Assembly (NCBI RefSeq): GCF_001247745.1
Contig: NZ_LAIR01000002.1
Span: 1,736,001 to 1,800,000 of the forward strand
DNA from: Luteipulveratus halotolerans
Lineage (GTDB): Bacteria; Actinomycetota; Actinomycetes; Actinomycetales; Dermatophilaceae
Direction of reading: 5' to 3'
Length of the DNA stretch: 64,000 nt
The position numbers were made by a program, and so were the translations under genes. The notes beneath the pieces are model-generated. The model ran no database searches, was not told where the DNA came from, and saw only the letters and a list, made by a program, of their open reading frames with translations. Positions 26,071 to 34,391 of this stretch are shown here, in pieces (positions within the stretch are counted from its first letter, which is position 1; each line of letters begins with the position of its first letter).

Positions 26071-27264
26071 ATGAAACGCGTCCGCCTGCTCGACGGTCTG
26101 CGCGCCGTCGCGGCGCTGCTCGTGCTCGTCTCACATGTGGCTTTCTGGACGGGCGCGTCAGGTCTCGACGTCGTGGGTGGCCTGCTCGCGCGTGGTGACA
26201 GCGGTGTGGCCGTGTTCTTCGCGTTGTCCTCCTACCTCTTGCTGATGCCGTGGGTGCGTCACGGACTCCTCGACGCACCCCGGCCGGGCACCCGCCGTTA
26301 CGCCGTACGACGGATGGCGCGGATCCTTCCGGCGTACTGGCTCGCGCTCCTCGCCGTCCTCGCCGTCGCAGCGCTCGCGGCGTCGACGGGCGGACTCGGG
26401 TCCGCCGCCAAGGTGCTCGGTCACGTGCTGGTGCTGCAGGGCTTCAGCGGCGACACCTACCAGTCGTTCACCCAGACCTGGAGCCTCACGACCGAGCTGG
26501 TCTTCTACGTGCTCGTGCCGTTCGTCGGGGCGGCGCTCGCCCGGGTGCTGCGGCGCGGGGGTGGTGCGGTCGGCGTACGACCGGCGCTGCTGCTCTGCGG
26601 CGTCGCGGCCGTGGTCGGCCTCGCCGCCCAAGGGGTGTCCATGTCGTGGACACAGCACGGGTCGACGACCGGCGCGGGGGCCCTCGCGACGAGCGTGATC
26701 GGGCACGCGGCCTGGTTCGCAGTGGGCGCCGCGCTCGCGATCATGTCCGTCGCGCGGAGCGCGGGGGCGCTGCCCTGGCAGGCGGGCGGCCGCGTCGCAG
26801 CGTGGCTCGACCTGCTCCGCTCCCCCAGCACCTGCCTGCTCGGCGCCGTGGTCGTGTACGTCGTCGCGGCCTCCGCGGTCGCCGGGCCCCGCGACCTGTC
26901 AGCGCCGACCGTCGGCGAAGGCGTCGCCAAGGAGCTGCTGTACGCGCTGCTGGCCGCTCTGCTCCTGTCGGCCGCGCTCGCGCCCGCCGAGGCCGGCAGC
27001 CTCGCTGACAGCATCGGACGACACCCCGCGACGCACTGGCTCGGTGATGTGTCGTACGGCGTCTTCCTGTGGCACGTCCTGGTGCTGCAGGTGCTCTTCC
27101 TCACCACGGGCCGCGAGCTGTTCAGCGGCGGGTTCTGGTGGGTTCTGCTCCCTGTGCTGGGTCTGACGACCGCGCTGGCGTCGGTGTCTGCTCAGCTGGT
27201 CGAGCAGCCGGTGCTCCGGTGGGCGCACCGGGCCACAGCATCCGCGCCAGCAGCGCGAGCGTGA
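26071..27264 (+). CDS. Acyltransferase-3 family membrane protein (OafA/YrhL type)
   Basis: A 397-residue polytopic acyltransferase. RLLDGLRAVAALLVLVSHVAFW holds the conserved His of the family, and RRMARILPAYWLALL carries the Arg motif. About ten helices follow, ending in LVEQPVLRWAHR. It should move acyl groups onto envelope glycans from the cytoplasmic side. There is no SGNH domain, unlike the four relatives further right. Its 3' end overlaps the convergent AftD gene by 143 bp. Confidence 0.9.
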   Translation: MKRVRLLDGLRAVAALLVLVSHVAFWTGASGLDVVGGLLARGDSGVAVFFALSSYLLLMPWVRHGLLDAPRPGTRRYAVRRMARILPAYWLALLAVLAVAALAASTGGLGSAAKVLGHVLVLQGFSGDTYQSFTQTWSLTTELVFYVLVPFVGAALARVLRRGGGAVGVRPALLLCGVAAVVGLAAQGVSMSWTQHGSTTGAGALATSVIGHAAWFAVGAALAIMSVARSAGALPWQAGGRVAAWLDLLRSPSTCLLGAVVVYVVAASAVAGPRDLSAPTVGEGVAKELLYALLAALLLSAALAPAEAGSLADSIGRHPATHWLGDVSYGVFLWHVLVLQVLFLTTGRELFSGGFWWVLLPVLGLTTALASVSAQLVEQPVLRWAHRATASAPAARA

Positions 27265-30200
27265 GCGTGCCGAGCAGCTGACCCGCGACGGCCCCGCTCG
27301 ACTGCTGCTCGACCACGCCGAGGGTCGCCAGCGCGACACCGGCGAGGGCCATCGCGGCCAGGGCTGTCCGGGCGATCCACCGGCGCGGAACCACAGCTGC
27401 GGCGATCCCGACCACCACACCTGCCGGTCCTGCGACGAGCCCAGCGGCCACGACCGCTGCGGCCGTGCCCACCCAGGCAGGCAACGGACGCTCGTCGGTC
27501 GGGTCGGGATCCGACGCCTGGGCCTGGGTCGACCTGCGGGTCAGCACGAACCCGACGAGCAGGACGACGACCGCGAGCGCACCGGCGGCGAGCCCGCGCC
27601 GATGAGTCGCCGTGGGCGCGAAATCGATCCGCACATCGGTCGCGCGGGTCGTGGGCAGCCGGAAGCCCTGGCGCCAGCCGTCGACCGTGACCGGCTGCAG
27701 CCGAGTTCCGTCGGCGGTGGTGGCGACCCACCCGTCGTTGGCACCCTCGGTGAGGGCCAGGACGGCGGGCGCACCGGCGGCGACGCGCACCTCGTGGAGC
27801 CCGGGCCGTTGACCGCGCTCTGCCACGGCCCGCGCTGCCCCCGGTGTGGCCGGTGCCGCGGCGGTGGGCTGCAGGAGAACCGAGTCCGCCCGGACGCCGA
27901 CGCCCGGCGACACCTGCACGTCGACCTCACCCGCCGGGATCTCCAGGTCGTCCCTCCCGCACGGGGTCGCGCTCAGCAGATCGACCGAGAGGATCTCGGC
28001 ACGCCCGGCGCTCACGCGCAGCGGCACGGTCGCGCCGCCGACGGACAGGCTGCCGGCCTGTCCGCACCCGAGCACGACCTGGCTCGGCGCGGTCGAGGGC
28101 ACGCCGTCAAGCGTGATCTCGGGCGCCGACCAGGCACCCCGATGCGGGCCGGGCACGAGCTGCAGCTCGACCGTCGACGCACGGACGTCGAGCGGGCCAC
28201 CGGTCGCGGGCAGCCGGGTGACCCGGCCGTCGACCACCACGCGGACCGCCATGACGGGACCTCCGCCCGACAGCCGTACGCCGGTGACGTGGGTCGGCCG
28301 ACCGAGGTCGACCTTCAGGGTCGGGAGGGCATCCGTCGGAGCAGGCGTCCACCGTGTCGCAGGGTCCGCGTCGAGGGCCGCCCCGGGCCGGCGCGCAGGA
28401 TCGAGGTCGCTGCGCGAGCTGCCGGTGACCCGACGCCCGTCCAGGACGGCGTCCAGTGCGGGGCCCCACGTCGGGCGCACCGACACGCTCGCACGCATGG
28501 GACCTGCACGGTCGACCTGAACGGCACGGCGCAGTGCCGGGCCGTCCTCGCCACCACGCGCGTCGGCGGACCGTTCGCGTGCGTCGCGCTGGAGCAGCAC
28601 GCCCTGTCGTGACGCGTCGAGCGTGCCTGGCAGCCTCAGACGCGTGCCGATGCCCGGCACCTGCGAGAGCGTCAGCTCGGCGACTCCCACCTGACCCGCG
28701 TCGTGCCCGGATCCGAGCTGCACGGACACCCGGTCGTACGACGAGCTGCCGAGGTCGACAGTGGCGATGCCACGTCGTACGGCGACCGTGCGGCGTACGG
28801 CGCCGCTCGGACCGTGCGCCGCGATGGTGACGCGGTCCGGTGTCACGACACCGGCACCGCGCGCGAGACGGACCCGCAGCTCGCCGACGGGCCGCGTCCG
28901 GTCAAGCGTCAGAGCCAGCGTCGCCGAGGGCGTCTCACCGGAGATCCAGGACGTCGCGGCGTCGCCGTCGAGCGCTGCGGCGGCGGAGTGCTGGGGGCCG
29001 AGGTAGCCGGGACCGAACGGGTCAGCAGCCGAGGACGAGGCGCTCAGATCACGGAGGCCGACCAGCTCGCGAACGGTCTCGCCGGACGCCGGACCCGCAG
29101 GCGGCAGGTCGCGAGCGCCGGCCCGTGTCGGTGCGTCGTCGCTCGCGCGCAGTGTCGGGCTGTGGGCATCTGCTGTGGGACGGCCGTTGTTGTAGGCCCG
29201 TCGGCGCAGTGTGTCGGTCAGGACGCCCGTGCCGTGCCCGGGGCTGATCAAGGCCCACATGCGGTCGCTGAGCAGGCCGGAGCCGGCGAGACCGAACAGG
29301 CTCTCGGGGCCACCGTCGACGGACAGGCCGGCGCTCTCGTCGTACGCCGTCACGCCCGGGGCGGCGCCGCGGACCCGCCACAGCGTCGTGCTCGCGCTGC
29401 TGCTCACGCGCTCGAAACCCGGAGACTGCGCCAGCGTGCGTTCGACCAGCCGCCACGGCTCGGCATCGGTGCTCGTGGCGAGGTCGTGCCGGACGACCAC
29501 CCGGGCCACACCCATCCGCGCCAGACCGGCCGCCAGGCCGGGCTGCGGTCGACCCGACGCCGCGCGCAGATCGGCCTCGTCGAGCAACCGCGTCGCGGCG
29601 GGATCACCGAGCGGTGCCGACGCACGCACGACGACGGGCGACGTCGCGAGGGCGGACAAGGGCTCGTCGGTGGCACTCCCCCACGTGTAGTGAGCGTTGC
29701 GCGACGCGGGCAGCAGCAGCGTCGCCCCGCCGTCGGCGCGAGCCTGGGCGTCGACGGTGGTCGCGAGTGCGCGCCACTCGTGCGGGATCTGCGCATAACC
29801 GCCCGCGTCGGCGGCGCGCCCGACCCACAAGGCAGTGGTCGATGCGGTCAGGACAAGGGCCACGGCGACGACGCCGGCGCGGGTTGCCGTCGTACGCCGG
29901 TGCCACAGTGCGCCGAGGACGTACGCGAGCCCGAGCACCAGAGGCAGGCGCAGGACCGGATCAGCCTTGTGGACGTTGCGCAGCGGCGCGAGCGGACCGT
30001 CGAGCGCGGCCTGGACAGCGCCCGCGACCGGGCTGCCCACCGTGCCCGGGTGGCCGATCGACATCAGCAGGACGCCGACGACGACACCCGCGATCCCGAA
30101 CCGTGCGGCATGACCCAGCCGGTGGCCACGGCGCCGCATCGCGATCAGACCCGCGGCGCCGAGCCCGGCCACCACGCAGGTGCTGATGATCGCCAGCGGG

Positions 30201-31090
30201 TCCTGAGCCTGCACCCAGCCGGCCTGCCAGACGGGATGGCTCTCGGAGTCGAGGATGTAGGCGACCCAGTGAGAGGCACCGCGCAGCACGTTGGGCACGG
30301 ACGTGACCGCTGTCGTGATCTGCGAGGTCTCGATGAAGTCGAGGAACGGGTAGGCGTACCGCCCGAGCACCACCAAGGGCACGACCCACCACAGCGCCCC
30401 GAGCACGACACCCGGGACCCACCATGCGAGCGCTCGCACCCGACCACCGCGCTGCGCCGTCACGATCAGCAGCAGCGGCAGCAGCAGGACGACGGCCGAA
30501 GCGGTCGCGTTGACGCCGCCGAGGGCCGCCGTGAGCAGTCCGGTCGCCGCCGCGGCGTGCAGGCGGGCACGACGGGTCGCGGCCGGCTGGACCGCCGGCA
30601 CCATGACGACCACGAGCCACGGCGCGAGAGCCAGCGGCCATGCCTCCGCCGAGATCTCGGACAGGACCGTGAGGACACGGCACGACAGCGCGTACGCGAG
30701 TCCGGCGATGAGGGCCGGACCAGGACCCGCGACGCCGAGTCGTCGTACGAGCCGTTCGGCACCGGCGTACGCGACGAGCAGCAGCAGCGACCACCACAGC
30801 CGCTGCGCCGCCCAGGCCGGCAACCCCACGGACTGCGCCACACCCATGACCGGGCCGAACGGGAACAGGTAGCCGTAGGCCTGGTTCTGCAGCTCACCGA
30901 GCCCGGCGTGGTCGTTCCACGCCCACAGCGCCCGGGACAGGTAGGTCCAGGGATCGACGGTGAGGTCGACCTTGGTGTCGGGCTGGATCCGGCCGGGCGC
31001 GATCAGCCACGGCAGGACGGCGAGCGCGACGGCGACGAGCCGGCGGTGGACCCGTGACCGGTCGAGAGGAGCGGACGCCTCCCCCGTCAT
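27122..31090 (-). CDS. aftD: AftD-type alpha-(1->3)-arabinofuranosyltransferase (DUF3367)
   Basis: A 1322-residue GT-C membrane protein. The N-terminal half has about ten to twelve helices and the AftD pattern DTKVDLTVDPWTYLSRALW...LQNQAYGYLFPFGPV, with acidic residues in the first outer loop. The middle, outside the membrane, holds at least two discoidin (F5/8 type C)-like carbohydrate-binding stretches near residues 690-800 and 890-970. C-terminal helices and a Pro/Ala-rich tail close it. Mycobacterial AftD uses decaprenyl-phospho-arabinose; the glycan acceptor here is not known. The ATG overlaps the upstream methyltransferase stop by 4 bp. Confidence 0.82.
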   Translation of the reverse strand: MTGEASAPLDRSRVHRRLVAVALAVLPWLIAPGRIQPDTKVDLTVDPWTYLSRALWAWNDHAGLGELQNQAYGYLFPFGPVMGVAQSVGLPAWAAQRLWWSLLLLVAYAGAERLVRRLGVAGPGPALIAGLAYALSCRVLTVLSEISAEAWPLALAPWLVVVMVPAVQPAATRRARLHAAAATGLLTAALGGVNATASAVVLLLPLLLIVTAQRGGRVRALAWWVPGVVLGALWWVVPLVVLGRYAYPFLDFIETSQITTAVTSVPNVLRGASHWVAYILDSESHPVWQAGWVQAQDPLAIISTCVVAGLGAAGLIAMRRRGHRLGHAARFGIAGVVVGVLLMSIGHPGTVGSPVAGAVQAALDGPLAPLRNVHKADPVLRLPLVLGLAYVLGALWHRRTTATRAGVVAVALVLTASTTALWVGRAADAGGYAQIPHEWRALATTVDAQARADGGATLLLPASRNAHYTWGSATDEPLSALATSPVVVRASAPLGDPAATRLLDEADLRAASGRPQPGLAAGLARMGVARVVVRHDLATSTDAEPWRLVERTLAQSPGFERVSSSASTTLWRVRGAAPGVTAYDESAGLSVDGGPESLFGLAGSGLLSDRMWALISPGHGTGVLTDTLRRRAYNNGRPTADAHSPTLRASDDAPTRAGARDLPPAGPASGETVRELVGLRDLSASSSAADPFGPGYLGPQHSAAAALDGDAATSWISGETPSATLALTLDRTRPVGELRVRLARGAGVVTPDRVTIAAHGPSGAVRRTVAVRRGIATVDLGSSSYDRVSVQLGSGHDAGQVGVAELTLSQVPGIGTRLRLPGTLDASRQGVLLQRDARERSADARGGEDGPALRRAVQVDRAGPMRASVSVRPTWGPALDAVLDGRRVTGSSRSDLDPARRPGAALDADPATRWTPAPTDALPTLKVDLGRPTHVTGVRLSGGGPVMAVRVVVDGRVTRLPATGGPLDVRASTVELQLVPGPHRGAWSAPEITLDGVPSTAPSQVVLGCGQAGSLSVGGATVPLRVSAGRAEILSVDLLSATPCGRDDLEIPAGEVDVQVSPGVGVRADSVLLQPTAAAPATPGAARAVAERGQRPGLHEVRVAAGAPAVLALTEGANDGWVATTADGTRLQPVTVDGWRQGFRLPTTRATDVRIDFAPTATHRRGLAAGALAVVVLLVGFVLTRRSTQAQASDPDPTDERPLPAWVGTAAAVVAAGLVAGPAGVVVGIAAAVVPRRWIARTALAAMALAGVALATLGVVEQQSSGAVAGQLLGTLTLALLARMLWPGAPTGAPAARPAEQTPTPARSSDPAQGAEPTRTRR

Positions 31091-31800
31091 CGGCGACGCA
31101 GGATCAGCAGGAGGTTCCAGGTGAGCAGCTCACGTGCTCCGGGAACCTTCAGCAGGTGCTCGGCCACGTCGGGAAGGTATCGCGGGCGCGCCACGAGCAC
31201 CTCGACCTCGGGCGACGAGCGGGCCCAGCGCAGACCCTGGGCCACACTGACCCGGAACAACGTGCGGTCGACGGTGTTCTTGGGCGGATGGCCGTTCTTG
31301 CGCTCGTAGCGGCGGGCTGCGCGCTCACCGCCCAGCCAGTGCCACGGCGAGGTCTCGTGACCGCCCCAGGGCGAGAGCCAGTTGGTGTAGGAGAGGAACA
31401 CCAGGCCACCCGGCCGTACGACGCGCACCATCTCGTCGGCGACGTGCTCCGGCTCGCGTACGTGCTCCCACAAGTTGGAGGAGAACACCAGGTCGACGCT
31501 GCGGTCGGCGAGCGGGAGCGCGGCCGCCGTGGCGACCAGTCCCCCGTCAGCGACCGACGACACCGAGGCGTCGTGGTCGACCGGCACGTAGCGGGCCCCG
31601 GCGGCACGGAAGGCCGCGGCGAACTCACTCGGACCCGCACCGACGTCGAGGACCGTGCGGCCTCGCAGGTCGGTCCACTCGGTCAGCAGCTGGATCGAGT
31701 CGTCGGCGAGGGCGCCGTAGAACCGCGCCGGTTCGGTCTGCTCGACGAGGAACGCCGAGAAGAGCCGTGCCGAGCGCCGCAGGCCGCGCTCGCTGCTCAT
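31087..31800 (-). CDS. SAM-dependent methyltransferase (Rv0224c-like)
   Basis: A 237-residue class I methyltransferase with motif I VLDVGAGPSEFAAAF, VPVDHD at the end of beta-2, LVFSSNLWEHVREPEHVADEM and RPGGLVFLSYTNWLSPWGGHE. The last part is typical of the envelope-locus methyltransferases near aftD in mycobacteria. It probably methylates a sugar or lipid-linked intermediate. It overlaps genes on both sides by 4 bp, which ties it to AftD production. Confidence 0.82.
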   Translation of the reverse strand: MSSERGLRRSARLFSAFLVEQTEPARFYGALADDSIQLLTEWTDLRGRTVLDVGAGPSEFAAAFRAAGARYVPVDHDASVSSVADGGLVATAAALPLADRSVDLVFSSNLWEHVREPEHVADEMVRVVRPGGLVFLSYTNWLSPWGGHETSPWHWLGGERAARRYERKNGHPPKNTVDRTLFRVSVAQGLRWARSSPEVEVLVARPRYLPDVAEHLLKVPGARELLTWNLLLILRRR

Positions 31801-32654
31801 GCGTGCCCCGGGCGTCGTGCCACCAGCTGCAGAGTCGGCCGCATCCGCCGATGAGCCAGACGTGCCCCCACGACGAACGGCGTGCTCGCAGCCCCCAGCG
31901 CCAGGACGGGCCGTGACGACAGCGCGCCCGCAGGACGCGGCTCGCGGGCCACGACCCGCGCCAGGCTGGCGACGTCGGTGACGACGCTGTCGAGCACCGG
32001 TCGGCGTACGTGCACGTCGACGAAACCTGCGGCGTGGGCGAGGCGGGCGAGGCTGTCGGCGGTGAAGAACCGGATGTGGGTGGGGTCCTCAAGCATCCAC
32101 CACGCGTCGCCGTACCAGCGCGAGCCCGTGGAGTCGCCCGCCGGGGTGAGGAACTGGGCGACACCGCCCGGACGGAGGAGGTCGAAGGTCACCTGCAGGG
32201 TGCGCGCGGGATCGACGACGTGCTCCAGCACGTGAATGCCGTAGACGAGGTCGGTGGCGATGTCGTGCTCGGCCAGCTGCTCGACCGGGGCGCGCCACAG
32301 GCGACCCTCGGAACGGACCACCGGATCGACGTCGACCTCGAGCTGGTCGGGATCGGCCCCGCCGATCTCGGCACCGTCGTCGTGGAAGCGCCGCAGCAGG
32401 CCGCCTGCGCCGTAGCCGATCTCGAACACCGACGACGGCCGCGGCGACGCCCGACGCAGCGCGGAGTACGTGAGCCCCAGCCGGATGCGGTCCAGGGTGG
32501 GCTCGCCGCCGTACGCGTGCTCGCGATGACCCGCCGGCGCGCTCGTCAGGTCACGCCGCAGATGGCCGCACGTCGGGCACTCCTGGAGCACCGCGCCACC
32601 GCGCAGCGGCCGCTCACGCAAGCGGTCCCCGCACACCTCGCACACATCGACCAT
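31797..32654 (-). CDS. SAM-dependent methyltransferase with N-terminal zinc ribbon
   Basis: A 285-residue methyltransferase. It begins with a CxxC...CxxC element (CEVCG at 5-9, CPTCG at 27-31), as in sugar-C-methyltransferase-like proteins of glycan clusters. A Rossmann core follows (VFEIGYGAGGLLRRF, DLVYGIHVLEHVVDP, LRPGGVAQFLTPAGDS). The target is not known; methylation of a nucleotide sugar or growing glycan fits the context. It is the first gene of the three-gene unit ending in AftD, and the shared palindrome lies 11 bases upstream of its ATG. Confidence 0.8.
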   Translation of the reverse strand: MVDVCEVCGDRLRERPLRGGAVLQECPTCGHLRRDLTSAPAGHREHAYGGEPTLDRIRLGLTYSALRRASPRPSSVFEIGYGAGGLLRRFHDDGAEIGGADPDQLEVDVDPVVRSEGRLWRAPVEQLAEHDIATDLVYGIHVLEHVVDPARTLQVTFDLLRPGGVAQFLTPAGDSTGSRWYGDAWWMLEDPTHIRFFTADSLARLAHAAGFVDVHVRRPVLDSVVTDVASLARVVAREPRPAGALSSRPVLALGAASTPFVVGARLAHRRMRPTLQLVARRPGHA

Positions 32655-32665
32655 CCTGTTTCGGC

Positions 32666-32677
32666 TACCTCTCAGTA
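32666..32677. promoter_or_regulatory. TACC-N4-AGTA palindrome between the aftD operon and a glycosyltransferase gene
   Basis: TACCTCTCAGTA in a 106-base divergent gap. It is 11 bases from the methyltransferase start (minus) and 83 bases from the glycosyltransferase start (plus). TAACTAT and GTTACCC follow it on the plus strand. Confidence 0.5.
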
Positions 32678-32760
32678 ACTATCGGCGTTACCCTAACGTG
32701 CGCATGTGTGACTCCCGTCTCACCGCGACCGTGACCTTGACCCCCCGTGGAGGAATCCCG

Positions 32761-34092
32761 TTGCTCCGCCCCACCGGTGAACCGACCGCCACCGCAGCTC
32801 GCCATCCGTTGAGGGTGCTCTACCTGTCCTGGCGCGACCGTGAGAACCCCGAGGCCGGCGGGTCCGAGACCTTCGTCGAGCGCACGTCGCAGGTCCTGAC
32901 CGAGCTGGGTCACGACGTCACGCTGTTCACGTCGCGGTTCCCCGGTGCCGCCACTGAGACCGCCCACGACGACGTGCGGGTTCTGCGCCGCGGCAACCGG
33001 TTCACGTGCTACGCCCACGGGCTCGCGCACGTCGCACGGCACCGACACGACTACGACATCGTCATCGACGTCCAGAACGGTGTGCCCTTCTGGGCACCGC
33101 TCGCCGCCAAGGCCCCCGTCGTCAACGTCGTCCACCACGTCCACCGCGACCAGTGGAAGGTGATCTTCGGACGCGCGCTCGGCCAGGTCGGCTGGCTGCT
33201 GGAGTCGAGGATCGCACCCCGGGTCTACCGGCGATCGCGCTACGTGACCGTCTCGAAGGCCACCCGCGACGATCTCGGTTCTCTCGGGGTCCCGGCCGAC
33301 CGGGTCGACCTCATCTACAGCGGCAACGACCACCCCGAGGACCTCGACGCCTACGCCGACGTGCCCCGGACGCCGCACCCCAGCATGGTCGTCCTCGGCC
33401 GACTGGTCCCGCACAAGCAGGTCGAGACCGCCATCGACATCGTGGCCGACCTGTCCGCCGAGCACCCGGACCTGCGCCTGGACATCGTCGGGACGGGCTA
33501 CTGGGAGGACCGCCTGCGCGCCCACGCCGCCGACCGGGGCGTGGCCGACCGCGTGACGTTCCGCGGCTTCGTCGACGAGCCGACCAAGCACACGCTGCTC
33601 GCGCAGTCGTGGCTGATGCTCGTGCCCTCGCACAAGGAGGGCTGGGGCCTGATCATCGTCGAGGCCGGTCTGCACTCCACACCGTCGGTGGCGTTCGCGC
33701 ACGCCGGTGGGCCGAGCGAGTCGATTCAGCACGGCCGCACCGGTCTGCTCGCGCGTGACGCTGCCGAGATGACCCACCAGGTGGACCACCTCCTGCGCAG
33801 CAACAGCCTGCGGACCCGTCTGGGTGCCGGTGCGCGTGCTCACGCCCGGAGCTTCGACTGGGCGGTGAGCGGTGCGCTGCTCTCGCACACGCTCGGCTCG
33901 GTCCTCGGCCACGTCGACCGGCTGCCGCAGGCGCCGTCGCAGCCGCTGAGCCTCACCCCGGTCGAAGACCTCGTGCACGAGCCCGAGCACCGCGCCGGGC
34001 ACGAGAACGACGCACTCCTGCCCGTGGTCGACGAGGCCCTGCTCGACGAGCTGGACGGTCTCGGCAGCGGCTCGTTGCAAGGCACCCACTGA
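32761..34092 (+). CDS. GT4-family glycosyltransferase
   Basis: A GT-B fold glycosyltransferase of about 443 residues. Near the N-terminus YLSWRDRENPEAGGSETFVE holds the donor-side glycine loop. The C-terminal half has SMVVLGRLVPHKQVETAID and the GT4 E-x7-E-like region PSHKEGWGLIIVEAGLHSTPSVA. It resembles mycobacterial Rv0225, which also lies next to an Rv0224c-type methyltransferase. It probably adds a hexose or heptose from a nucleotide sugar on the cytoplasmic side. I chose the TTG at 32761 because GGAGGA stands six bases before it; the frame is open to 32698. Confidence 0.85.
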   Translation: MLRPTGEPTATAARHPLRVLYLSWRDRENPEAGGSETFVERTSQVLTELGHDVTLFTSRFPGAATETAHDDVRVLRRGNRFTCYAHGLAHVARHRHDYDIVIDVQNGVPFWAPLAAKAPVVNVVHHVHRDQWKVIFGRALGQVGWLLESRIAPRVYRRSRYVTVSKATRDDLGSLGVPADRVDLIYSGNDHPEDLDAYADVPRTPHPSMVVLGRLVPHKQVETAIDIVADLSAEHPDLRLDIVGTGYWEDRLRAHAADRGVADRVTFRGFVDEPTKHTLLAQSWLMLVPSHKEGWGLIIVEAGLHSTPSVAFAHAGGPSESIQHGRTGLLARDAAEMTHQVDHLLRSNSLRTRLGAGARAHARSFDWAVSGALLSHTLGSVLGHVDRLPQAPSQPLSLTPVEDLVHEPEHRAGHENDALLPVVDEALLDELDGLGSGSLQGTH

Positions 34093-34106
34093 CCTGACCG
34101 GTACGA

Positions 34107-34138
34107 CGAAGGGCCACCCCGCTCGGGGTGGCCCTTCG
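34107..34138. terminator. Bidirectional terminator between the GT4 and DUF2613 genes
   Basis: A perfect 14-bp stem (34107-34120 with 34125-34138) with a GCTC loop, between convergent genes. Confidence 0.85.
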
Positions 34139-34150
34139 TGGTGGTCCGCG

Positions 34151-34297
34151 TCAGTGGTCGTAGCTGATGACGTTGTTGTACGTCTGCGGCTGCTTGATGG
34201 AGTTCTGCGACTGGACGAGGCCGATGATCGACAGTCCCGCAAGGAGGATGCCGACGACCGCGCCGCCGATGTTCCAGGCTGCCTTGTTGCCACTCAT
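34151..34297 (-). CDS. DUF2613-like single-helix micro-protein
   Basis: A 48-residue protein: N-terminal MSGNKAAWN, one hydrophobic helix (IGGAVVGILLAGLSIIGLV, residues 10-28), then a polar tail QSQNSIKQPQT...NVISYDH. It has GAGGTC seven to eight bases before its ATG and a terminator after its stop, so it looks genuine despite its size. In mycobacteria the small DUF2613 gene Rv0236A lies beside aftD, and both size and helix pattern agree, so I assign it there. It may be a small subunit or anchor in the arabinosyltransferase machinery; that is inference. Confidence 0.75.
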   Translation of the reverse strand: MSGNKAAWNIGGAVVGILLAGLSIIGLVQSQNSIKQPQTYNNVISYDH

Positions 34298-34370
34298 GCG
34301 TTGACCTCACTGGTCTCTCGTCGCGTTTCGACGCACTGCGCGCCCTCTGACTCGCCGCCCACGGTACCAG

Positions 34371-34382
34371 TACTGGTCAGTA
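34371..34382. promoter_or_regulatory. TACT-N4-AGTA palindrome upstream of the DUF2613 gene
   Basis: TACTGGTCAGTA, a perfect arm match, 73 bases before the micro-protein ATG. It overlaps a second palindrome, ACCAGTACTGGT (34365-34376). It shows that the small gene has its own promoter apart from the upstream glycosyltransferase operon. Confidence 0.5.
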
Positions 34383-34391
34383 CACAGTGGT

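Noticed and set aside
28703..31057. A 784-codon plus-strand frame over aftD
   Set aside because: Antisense to aftD; Arg/Gln/His-rich with no helices or motifs.
32698..32760. Earlier GTG/ATG starts for the GT4 glycosyltransferase
   Set aside because: They lie in the divergent promoter gap and add no conserved residues; the TTG with GGAGGA is better placed.
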